The position numbers and the translations under genes were made by a program. Below are positions 40,944-49,506 of a stretch of 64,000 bases of DNA, piece after piece. This stretch comes from Azoarcus sp. DD4 (lineage in GTDB: Bacteria; Pseudomonadota; Gammaproteobacteria; Burkholderiales; Rhodocyclaceae). A model generated the notes under the pieces. It was not told the DNA's origin, made no database searches, and saw only the letters and a program-made list of their open reading frames with translations. How positions within the stretch are numbered: the stretch's first letter is position 1; every line of letters begins with the position of its first letter. The DNA lies in the NCBI RefSeq assembly GCF_006496635.1, contig NZ_CP022958.1, forward strand, positions 2,790,001 through 2,854,000, written 5' to 3'.

Positions 40944-41650
40944 GCGCCCTGCTCTCCATCGAGAACCTGGAAACCGGCTATGGCCAGAGCCAGGTGCTGT
41001 TCGGCATGAACCTGGAGATCCGCGAGGGCGAAGCCGCCACCCTGCTCGGCCGCAACGGCATGGGGAAAACCACCACCCTGCGCGCGCTGTTCGGTCTGCT
41101 GCCGCGCTGGTCGGGCGAAATCCGCTTCCTCGGCGAACGCATCGACGGCCGCCCGACCGAGCGCATCGCGCAGATGGGACTGGCGCTGGTGCCGGAAGGC
41201 CGCCAGATCTTCCCCAACCTGACGGTGAAGGAAAACCTGCTGGCCTTTGCCGCCAACCGCAGCGGCAAGACCGAGCGCTGGACGCTGGAGCGGATCTACG
41301 AACTCTTCCCGCGCCTGGCCGAGCGTGCCGACAACATGGGCAACCAGCTGTCCGGCGGCGAGCAGCAGATGCTGGCGATCGGCCGCGCGCTGATGACCAA
41401 TCCGCACCTGCTCATCCTGGACGAGGCGACCGAGGGCATATCGCCGCTGATCCGGCGCGAGATCTGGAACGTGCTCGGCCGACTCAAGCAGGCCGGCCAG
41501 GCCATCCTGGTGATCGACAAGTATCTGAACGAGCTGATGCGGGTGGCCGACCGCCACGCCTTCATCGAGAAGGGACGCAGCCCCTGGCGTGGCGACAATG
41601 CCGCGCTCGCCGCCGAACCGGAACTGTGGGAGCGCTATCTTGGCGTCTGA
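40940..41650 (+). CDS. ABC transporter ATPase, LivF-like (system 2)
   Basis: 236 residues with Walker A GRNGMGKT, signature LSGGEQQMLAIGRAL and Walker B LLILDEATEG (the usual DEP reads DEA). The region after the D-loop reads VIDKYLNEL in place of the LivF-typical VEQN, an unusual variation whose effect is unknown. It overlaps LivG by 4 nt at its start and the following hydrolase gene by 11 nt at its end. Confidence 0.9.
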   Translation: MSALLSIENLETGYGQSQVLFGMNLEIREGEAATLLGRNGMGKTTTLRALFGLLPRWSGEIRFLGERIDGRPTERIAQMGLALVPEGRQIFPNLTVKENLLAFAANRSGKTERWTLERIYELFPRLAERADNMGNQLSGGEQQMLAIGRALMTNPHLLILDEATEGISPLIRREIWNVLGRLKQAGQAILVIDKYLNELMRVADRHAFIEKGRSPWRGDNAALAAEPELWERYLGV

Positions 41651-42518
41651 GGCCGCACTTGCCGCGCCGGCCGGCACCGATTTCGCCCATCAGTACGACG
41701 TGCGCGCCTGGGTGCCGGATTTCGCCGGCAGTCTGGCCGAATGGACGGCGCGCGCCGGTTTCGCCCGCGCCACACATCCCGGCCTGTTGGACCTGCGCTA
41801 CGGGCCGGCCGAGGCGGAAACGCTGGATCTCTTCCTGCCCGCGGGCGACGGTCCGCATCCGCTGCTGGTGTTCCTGCACGGTGGCTTCTGGCGACGGCTG
41901 CACAAGGACGATTTCTCCTGGGTGGCGCCGCCCTACGGCGACCGGGGTGTTGCGGTGGCGGTGGTGAACTACGGCCTCGCCCCTGGAACGACGCTGGAAG
42001 ACATCGTTACCCAGGTACGCCGCAGCCTCGCCTGGCTGTACCGCGGTGCCGACTGCTACCGCATCGACCGTCGTCGCATCGTGGTGGGCGGTCATTCGGC
42101 GGGAGGCCACTTGGCGGCGATGGCGCTGGCCACCGACTGGCCCGCAGCGGCGAACGATCTGCCGGCCGAGTTGCTGGCAGGCGGCATCGCCCTCAGCCCA
42201 CTCGCCGATCTGGCGCCACTGGCAACGGTGCCGGTGCTTCATGCCGATCTCGACTTTACGCCGTCGCGTGTCGCCGGCCTCAGCCCGTGCCGGCTGTCGC
42301 CGGCGACGTCAGCACCGGTGCTCGGCGCGGTCGGCGGACGCGAAAGTCCGGAGTTCCATCGCCAGCTCGGGATGCTTGCGTGGGCCTGGGCGCCGGTCTG
42401 GCGCGGAACCGTCTCAATGCCGGACGACGACCACCTCAGCCTGTGCGATGCCTTCGTCACCCCTTCGTCCCCGCTGTTCCAGCGCAGCCTGGCCTTGCTG
42501 CGAGGCCTGCCGGGCTAG
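41640..42518 (+). CDS. Alpha/beta hydrolase, arylformamidase-like
   Basis: 292 residues from a TTG at 41640, placed 7 nt after GGAG inside the end of livF. The oxyanion motif is HGGFW, the nucleophile serine is in GGHSAGGHLAAMA, and a late histidine is in PDDDHLSLCDAF. This motif set fits kynurenine formamidase-type esterases, which release formate from N-formylkynurenine or N-formylanthranilate and so yield anthranilate. It completes the operon with the 2-aminobenzoate-CoA-ligase-like gene, consistent with a shared anthranilate theme. Other amide or ester substrates are possible. Confidence 0.8.
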   Translation: MASEAALAAPAGTDFAHQYDVRAWVPDFAGSLAEWTARAGFARATHPGLLDLRYGPAEAETLDLFLPAGDGPHPLLVFLHGGFWRRLHKDDFSWVAPPYGDRGVAVAVVNYGLAPGTTLEDIVTQVRRSLAWLYRGADCYRIDRRRIVVGGHSAGGHLAAMALATDWPAAANDLPAELLAGGIALSPLADLAPLATVPVLHADLDFTPSRVAGLSPCRLSPATSAPVLGAVGGRESPEFHRQLGMLAWAWAPVWRGTVSMPDDDHLSLCDAFVTPSSPLFQRSLALLRGLPG

Positions 42519-42551
42519 GTTCTGCCCTGTGGCAGCAACGCTGCTCCCGCT

Positions 42552-42571
42552 ATCATTTAGACGTGAATGAT
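42552..42571. promoter_or_regulatory. Imperfect 20-bp palindrome upstream of marR
   Basis: ATCATTTAGACGTGAATGAT has six perfectly paired outer bases on each side (ATCATT / AATGAT) and one further A-T pair inside. A direct repeat of ATTTAG (42555-42560 and 42570-42575) overlaps it. Size, symmetry and position immediately upstream of the regulator gene suit a MarR operator giving autoregulation. No clear -35/-10 pair could be assigned. Confidence 0.5.
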
Positions 42572-42653
42572 TTAGTCGCTTGCACGGAGTAGAATGCAGC
42601 GAACACGGGGGAAGACCTCCCGCCGACCGAATGCAGAAGCCGCAGGTATTGCC

Positions 42654-43178
42654 ATGAGCCTAGAACAAATCGATACGACCGCCGGTGCCGATCCGGACAT
42701 CATCGACCATGAAACCCGTGCCACCGACGACGATCACGAAGCGCTGCGGGTGTGGCTGCGGCTGCTGACCTGCACCAACATCGTCGAGTCGCGCCTGCGC
42801 AACCAGCTGCGCACCGGTTTCGACTCCACGCTGCCGCGTTTCGACCTGATGGCGCAGCTCGACCGCAATCCGGATGGCCTGAAAATGCGCGAGCTGTCAC
42901 GCCGGCTGATGGTGACCGGCGGCAACGTCACCGGCCTTACCGACAAGCTGGTCGAGGAAGGTCTGGTCGAGCGCCGCGACGATCCGCGCGACCGCCGCGC
43001 CTACACCGTGCATCTCACCCGCGAGGGCAAGCGCCAGTTCCGCAAGATGGCCAGTTCGCACGAAACATGGGTGATCGACCTCTTCGCCGGCCTCGAGCAC
43101 GACGAGAAGATGCAGTTGCTGGAACTCCTGAACAAGCTCAAGCGCCACCTGGCACAGACCGGGCTGCCGGCGGCCTGA
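42654..43178 (+). CDS. MarR-family transcriptional regulator
   Basis: 174 residues from ATG 42654. The winged helix-turn-helix is well formed (LKMRELSRRLMVTGGNVTGLTDKLVEEGLV, with the wing DDPRDRRAYTVHLTREGK). MarR proteins usually repress catabolic operons and release DNA on binding an aromatic acid. iad-type IAA loci carry MarR repressors that bind IAA. An in-frame ATG at 42594 has a better Shine-Dalgarno (GGAG, 4 nt spacing) and would add 20 residues, so the true start is open. Likely targets are its own promoter palindrome and the iorA and CoA-ligase promoters. Confidence 0.88.
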   Translation: MSLEQIDTTAGADPDIIDHETRATDDDHEALRVWLRLLTCTNIVESRLRNQLRTGFDSTLPRFDLMAQLDRNPDGLKMRELSRRLMVTGGNVTGLTDKLVEEGLVERRDDPRDRRAYTVHLTREGKRQFRKMASSHETWVIDLFAGLEHDEKMQLLELLNKLKRHLAQTGLPAA

Positions 43179-43194
43179 GCCGCCTCAGCGGCGA

Positions 43195-43935
43195 TCAGGC
43201 GATCCGGCAGAATTCCTCGAGGATGCGCCGCACCCGGACCATCGCTTCGTGCATCACGAGTTCGATGCTGTCGAAGTGGATGCCGTGCTCGCTCGACGAC
43301 CGCCCCGCAGCGTAGTTCACCACCACGTTGATCGCGGCGTACGGCAGTTCCAGCTCGCGCGCCAGTGCGGCTTCCGGCATGCCCGTCATGCCGACGAGAT
43401 GCGCGCCATCGCGTTCCAGGCGGTTGATCTCCGCAGCCGTTTCCAGCCGCGGCCCCTGCATGCTCGCATACACGCCGCCGTCGAATACATGCTCTCCCGC
43501 TGCCGCGCTCGCAGCCAGCAGTTGCTGGCGCAGCTTGTCGTCGTAGGGGTGGGTGAAGTCGATATGGCGGACCGGGGTATCGCCGCCTTCGAAGAAGGTG
43601 CTCTTGCGGCCCCAGGTGTAGTCGATGATCTGGTCAGGGATCACCAGGGTGCCGGGCGCGAAGTCCTCGCGGATGCCGCCGACCGAAGCCACCGAGATGA
43701 TGGCCTTGGCCTTGGCCTGCTTCAGCGCCCAGATGTTGGCGCGATAGTTCACCAGGTGCGGCGGAATGGTGTGGCCATATCCATGCCGGGCGAGGAAGAC
43801 CGCCGTCTTTCCGGCCAGGGTGCCGAAGGTCAGGGCGCCCGAAGGCTCGCCGAACGGGGTGCGGCAGACCTCGCGCCGCATCACTTCCAGCGTCGAAAGC
43901 TGGGTCAGTCCGCTACCACCGATGATTGCGAGCAT
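43195..43935 (-). CDS. S-methyl-5'-thioinosine phosphorylase (MTAP/PNP family)
   Basis: 246 residues of the trimeric purine phosphorylase family. The phosphate-binding GGSGL is at the N-terminus, RHGYGHTIPPH follows, and ASMQGPRLETAAEI and VGMTGMPEAALARE are typical. The base-contact segment reads VVNYAAGR; asparagine there is typical of 6-oxopurine (inosine-type) enzymes, whereas adenosine-type MTAP has aspartate. It therefore likely phosphorolyses methylthioinosine in methylthioadenosine salvage. It is convergent with marR, marking the end of the catabolic island. Confidence 0.85.
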   Translation of the reverse strand: MLAIIGGSGLTQLSTLEVMRREVCRTPFGEPSGALTFGTLAGKTAVFLARHGYGHTIPPHLVNYRANIWALKQAKAKAIISVASVGGIREDFAPGTLVIPDQIIDYTWGRKSTFFEGGDTPVRHIDFTHPYDDKLRQQLLAASAAAGEHVFDGGVYASMQGPRLETAAEINRLERDGAHLVGMTGMPEAALARELELPYAAINVVVNYAAGRSSSEHGIHFDSIELVMHEAMVRVRRILEEFCRIA

Positions 43936-44053
43936 GCAGGCTACTCCTGTCCGAAGGGCGCGGATTCTAGCACGCTGTCTCGGTGCTTCCGGGCCTCGCT
44001 ATCGGTTCGGCGCCGGAGATGCCGCGGAATTCATGCTGCGATGCCGCAGCCCA

Positions 44054-44062
44054 TGGTAGAAT
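44054..44062 (+). promoter_or_regulatory. Extended -10 promoter of typA
   Basis: TGGTAGAAT gives an extended -10 (TG-n-TAGAAT) about 30 bp before the typA start. A good -35 hexamer is not evident, which is acceptable for extended -10 promoters. Confidence 0.4.
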
Positions 44063-44091
44063 CCGCGCCTTTTCAAAGACTTCCCGCCTCC

Positions 44092-45909
<1,818 letters not shown>

Positions 45910-45928
45910 GCCGTCGCCGCTGCAATCG

Positions 45929-45964
45929 AACGCCCCGACTGTTGATTCAGGCGGGGCGTTTTTT
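45929..45964 (+). terminator. Rho-independent terminator of typA
   Basis: The stem AACGCCCCG / CGGGGCGTT (45929-45937 and 45952-45960) is followed by TTTT. It ends the typA transcript. Confidence 0.88.
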
Positions 45965-46330
45965 CTTGGGGGGCTTGCGACGAGCCTTTCAGTTTCCGCG
46001 AGCCAGCCCCTCCCCCTTCAGGGGGTGAGGATGGGGTTTCGGCGAGCAGTGCTCGCGGCCGGCCGAACGACAGTGCCTCCTGGCACTGGCTACCGGGCCG
46101 GGATGAGGATGGGGTCACGCCGAGTCCGCTGTCAAGTCATTCGTTGAGTCAAGACAAGCCAAAGAATCTCTTGCAGGACAACGACTTGGGGCGAATCCGG
46201 TTCATTTTCTCCGATCGTGCTGCCGTGGGCTGAGAGCCACCTAGGAGCACTTGGATGGCAAGCCTGAGCCAACCGCAGCAGACCATCGACGGTACTCCGG
46301 AATTCGCGCAGTTCCACGGCTGAGCCGGTG
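45965..46330. repeat. Intergenic region with degenerate CCCCTTCA...GGGG repeat (46006-46116)
   Basis: The sequence CCCCTCCCCCTTCAGGGGGTGAGGATGGGG (46006-46035, read in two parts) and a second GGGATGAGGATGGGG at about 46099-46113 are decayed relatives of the inverted repeats at 11878 and 26081. The remaining 200 bp up to the AraC gene shows no gene I can support. It probably marks the left border of an inserted segment. Confidence 0.45.
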
Positions 46331-47248
46331 TCATGATGGCTCGGGGGCGATTTTGCCCGAGCACGCATACCGGCTCGGCGACTGTCCGACATGCCTGCTG
46401 AAGGCCACGCTGAAGGTGCTGGCCGACCCGTATCCCACGCGCTCGGCCACCTTGGCCACGGGCAGGCCCTCATGGCGCAGGAACTGCTTGGCGATCTCCA
46501 TACGCCAGCCCAGCAAATACGCCATGGGCGCTACACCGACCGTGCGCGTGAAACGGTCATAGAACGCCGAGCGCGACAGCGCTGCGACTTGCGCCAGATC
46601 GTTGACCGTCCAGTCCCGATCCACATGGGCATGCATCTGCTTGAGCGCCAATGCCAGCCGCTCGTCGCCCAGGCCACGCAGCAGTCCCGGTGGCGCATTG
46701 CCGGATGCGGTCGAGCGCATCGCTTCGATGAGCAGCATGCCGGCCAGCCGCGAGAGCATGTATTCGCTGCCCGGCTTCTGGCTCTCGTACTCGTCGCCCA
46801 CCATCTGCACCAACTGCGCCAGCCGTGCAGAACCTTGCACGTGCACCACGCGCGGCAGCAGGGACACGAGCAGGCCCGGGTCGGCGCGATCGAACATGAA
46901 CGCGCCACCCAGCGACCGCATGTCGGGCGCACCGTTGGGCTCTCCGTGGCGCCGTTCACCCTGGCCGCCTGGAACCACCTTGGGGTCGATGAAGACTGGT
47001 AGTGCAGGCCCGAAACTGGAGAGCGTGAATGCCGGCGTCGTGGGCAGCAGCACGAAGTCGCCTTCGCTCAGGGTGATCGGCTCGTGCCCATCGACGGTAA
47101 GTAAACAACTGCCCTCCAGCATGATGCAAAAGCCGGGATGACCGTACTCCGAGTAGCGCACGGCCCAGTCGCCCTTGCCGCTGATGATGTTGGCCAGCAC
47201 TGCGCGCGGCTGCAGAAGCTGGACCACCTCGGTAAGTGGATCAGTCAT
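46331..47248 (-). CDS. AraC-family transcriptional regulator with N-terminal cupin domain
   Basis: 305 residues. An N-terminal cupin-like sensor (about 10-170: GFCIMLEGSCLLTVDGHEPI, LSEGDFVLLPTTPAF) is followed by an AraC DNA-binding domain (about 205-300: WTVNDLAQVAALSRSAFYDRFTR, VAKVAERVGYGSASTFSVAFSRHVGQSPSRY). It is divergent from the SDR gene at 47354, with 105 bp between, the usual pairing of AraC regulators with an SDR or aldo-keto target. The pair sits between housekeeping genes and is unrelated to the catabolic island. Confidence 0.9.
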   Translation of the reverse strand: MTDPLTEVVQLLQPRAVLANIISGKGDWAVRYSEYGHPGFCIMLEGSCLLTVDGHEPITLSEGDFVLLPTTPAFTLSSFGPALPVFIDPKVVPGGQGERRHGEPNGAPDMRSLGGAFMFDRADPGLLVSLLPRVVHVQGSARLAQLVQMVGDEYESQKPGSEYMLSRLAGMLLIEAMRSTASGNAPPGLLRGLGDERLALALKQMHAHVDRDWTVNDLAQVAALSRSAFYDRFTRTVGVAPMAYLLGWRMEIAKQFLRHEGLPVAKVAERVGYGSASTFSVAFSRHVGQSPSRYACSGKIAPEPS

Positions 47249-47353
47249 TGGAATGGACGAATACTAAAAACTTCAGGACATATCGGCGTAGATCATCCTG
47301 TCAGGGTGCCATATCGTTCACTCCAGCTCAACCAACCCCTCAAGAGTGAACCC

Positions 47354-48118
47354 ATGAAGACTGTCCTCATCACCGGCTGCTCGTCCGGCTACGGCCTGGA
47401 AACCGCACGCTACTTTCATGCGCAAGGCTGGAACGTCATCGCCACCATGCGCCAGCCGCGCGAGGGGCTGCTGCCCGTCTCCTACAGGATGCGGCTGCTG
47501 GCACTGGACGTCACCCGGCCCGAAAGCATCACCGCAACCGTCCAGGCCGCAGGCCCCATCGACGTGCTGGTCAATAACGCGGGCATCGGGGTCGTCGGTG
47601 CCTTCGAAGCGACGCCGCTGGCCACGGCGCGTGAGGTGTTCGAGACCAACACCTTCGGCACCATGGCCATGATGCAGGCAGTGATCCCGCAGTTCCGCAA
47701 GCGCCGCGCGGGCGTGATCGTGAACGTGACCTCCAGCGTGGCGCTGGCCGCCATGCCGCTGGCGGGCGTCTACACGGCCAGCAAAACCGCCATCGAAGGC
47801 CTGACCGGCTCGGTGGCCTTTGAGCTGACGGCCTTCGGCATCCGCGTGAAGCTGGTGGAGCCCGGTTATGCCCCTACAACGCGCTTCACCGAGAACGGCG
47901 GTGCGCGCATGCAGGGTTTGATCCCCGAGGCCTATGTGCCCTTCGCGCAACCCATCTTCGAAGCGTTTGCCAAACCAGCGGCCACAACGAAAGAAACCGA
48001 CGTGGCCGAAGTGGTGTGGCAGGCCGCGAACGACACCACGCAGCGCCTGCGCTTTGCGGCCGGAGCGGATGCCGTAGCACTGGCGCAGGCCCATCGGAGC
48101 GAGGGGGTGCCATCATGA
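47354..48118 (+). CDS. Short-chain dehydrogenase/reductase
   Basis: 254 residues from ATG 47354. TGCSSGYG (7-14), NNAG, the catalytic serine in NVTSSVALAAMPL and YTASK are all intact, so it is an active classical SDR. The substrate is unknown. It is probably controlled by the divergent AraC regulator. Its stop overlaps the start codon of a broken patatin-like gene (ATGA at 48115-48118), which shows that the two once formed an operon. Confidence 0.9.
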   Translation: MKTVLITGCSSGYGLETARYFHAQGWNVIATMRQPREGLLPVSYRMRLLALDVTRPESITATVQAAGPIDVLVNNAGIGVVGAFEATPLATAREVFETNTFGTMAMMQAVIPQFRKRRAGVIVNVTSSVALAAMPLAGVYTASKTAIEGLTGSVAFELTAFGIRVKLVEPGYAPTTRFTENGGARMQGLIPEAYVPFAQPIFEAFAKPAATTKETDVAEVVWQAANDTTQRLRFAAGADAVALAQAHRSEGVPS

Positions 48119-48453
48119 AGCAGTAACGCACCAAGTCCCTGTAGCTGGGCACTATCGCTGTAGCGCTGCTGTCGGCGCTCAGCATCGTCGGCTGTGCCAG
48201 CCTGCGCGATGCCAACACCGCCGAGCTAGCTCCCCGTTCTCTGGCAGACGTGACACACGCTTCGGTGACAGCAGCCAAGGTAGGCCGTTCGCCCTCGGTC
48301 GCCTTGGTGCTGGGTGGCGGCGGGCTGCGCGGGTTCGCCCACCTGGGCGTGCTGCATGCGCTGGAGGAAGCCGGATCACGTTTCAGAAAGCACCGGCATC
48401 TGATGAACGCGCCTAAGCGATTGATAAACCGGATGTATCTGGCTTCTGCGTAG
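48115..48453 (+). pseudogene. Patatin-like phospholipase lipoprotein, broken and truncated
   Basis: Read in frame from ATG 48115, codon 4 is TAA (48124) and codon 10 is TAG (48142). The frame then continues through a lipoprotein signal (VALLSALSIVGCASL, lipobox cysteine) into the start of a patatin domain (SVALVLGGGGLRGFAHLGVLHALEEAG), whose GGGGLRG is the oxyanion loop. After that glycine the sequence changes abruptly to an unrelated basic tail and stops at 48451-48453. The GxSxG nucleophile and the rest of the enzyme are gone. Two nonsense codons plus a 3' deletion make it a pseudogene; the breakpoint is about 48377. Confidence 0.8.
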
Positions 48454-48490
48454 TGCAGCGAATTCCGGTACTGGAGTCAGTGTGAAATGA

Positions 48491-48517
48491 AAAAGCGCCG
48501 CAGATCGCGGCGCTTTT
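48491..48517 (-). terminator. Terminator of galU (symmetrical)
   Basis: The stem AAAAGCGCCGC / GCGGCGCTTTT has a 5-nt loop (48502-48506). Read on the minus strand it follows the galU stop and ends in T residues; it could work in both directions. Confidence 0.8.
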
Positions 48518-48564
48518 CGTTTGAGCCATGCGGGGCCGGCGTTGCCCTCCCTCGCACGAACAGC

Positions 48565-49473
48565 TTACTTTTCCTTCTTCTTCGCCGTCTCGGCCGCCGG
48601 GAAGCGGTCGTTGAGGTAGGCCGCGAATTCCGCGCCCACTTCGTGGTGGCGCAGACCGAACTCCACCGCCGCCTTCAGGTAGCCGAGCTTGGAGCCGCAG
48701 TCGTAGCGTACGCCGTCGTACTGGTAGGACAACACCGCCTCTTCCTTCAACAGCGAGGCGATCGCGTCGGTGAGCTGCAACTCGCCGCCTGCGCCCGGCT
48801 TCAGCGCGCGCAGGTGCTCGAAGATGCGCGGCGTCAGGATGTAGCGGCCGACCACGGCCTGGGTGGTCGGCGCCTCCTCGGGCTTCGGCTTTTCGACGAT
48901 GCCGGTCATGCGCTGGATGTTGCCGCTCTGGCTCTCGGTGCTGACGATGCCGTACTGGCGGGTTTCCTCGCGCGGCACGTTCATGGTGCCGAGCACCGAG
49001 CAGCGGTGATAGTTGTACACATCGCACATCTGCGCCATCACCGACTTGCCGCCGTGGTTGTCGAGCAGATCGTCGGCGAGAATCACGGCGAAGGGCTCGT
49101 CGTCACCAACCACGGCCGAGGCGCACAGCACGGCATGGCCGAGGCCGAGCGCCTGCGACTGACGGATGTAGATGCAGTTCATGCCCTTCGGCACGGTCTT
49201 GGCGACGACTTCGAGCAGTTCCTTCTTGCCGCGGGCTTCGAGTTCCGTTTCCAGCTCGTAGGCCTTGTCGAAGTGGTCTTCGATCGCGCGCTTGGTGCGG
49301 CCGGTGATGAAGATCATGTCGGTGATGCCGGCGGCAACCGCCTCTTCGACCGCGTACTGGATCAGCGGCTTGTCCACGACCGGCAGCATTTCCTTCGGGC
49401 TGGCCTTGGTGGCCGGCAGGAAGCGCGTGCCCATGCCTGCGACCGGGAAAACAGCCTTGGTGACCTTTTTCAT
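48565..49473 (-). CDS. galU: UTP-glucose-1-phosphate uridylyltransferase
   Basis: 302 residues, family-typical. The nucleotide-binding signature is GMGTRFLPATKASPKEML (14-31), with FAVILADDLL in the Mg-binding region and GIVEKPKPEEAP later. It makes UDP-glucose for polysaccharide and envelope synthesis. The C-terminus is lysine/glutamate-rich (AAETAKKKEK). It is the last gene before the interrupted segment at 46-48.5 kb and is read toward it, ending in its own terminator. The ligA gene lies 33 bp upstream on the same strand. Confidence 0.96.
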   Translation of the reverse strand: MKKVTKAVFPVAGMGTRFLPATKASPKEMLPVVDKPLIQYAVEEAVAAGITDMIFITGRTKRAIEDHFDKAYELETELEARGKKELLEVVAKTVPKGMNCIYIRQSQALGLGHAVLCASAVVGDDEPFAVILADDLLDNHGGKSVMAQMCDVYNYHRCSVLGTMNVPREETRQYGIVSTESQSGNIQRMTGIVEKPKPEEAPTTQAVVGRYILTPRIFEHLRALKPGAGGELQLTDAIASLLKEEAVLSYQYDGVRYDCGSKLGYLKAAVEFGLRHHEVGAEFAAYLNDRFPAAETAKKKEK

Positions 49474-49506
49474 TTCCTGGGACTCCGTCCTTGTTGTTGG
49501 GGCGAC

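Noticed and set aside
46132..46330. Possible small gene left of the AraC regulator
   Set aside because: Open frames here have no ribosome-binding site, overlap the AraC gene or the repeat, and match nothing recognisable.
48250..48453. Independent small gene of 67 codons starting at GTG 48250
   Set aside because: It is the in-frame continuation of a patatin-like lipoprotein gene broken by two stop codons and truncated, so it is listed as a pseudogene.
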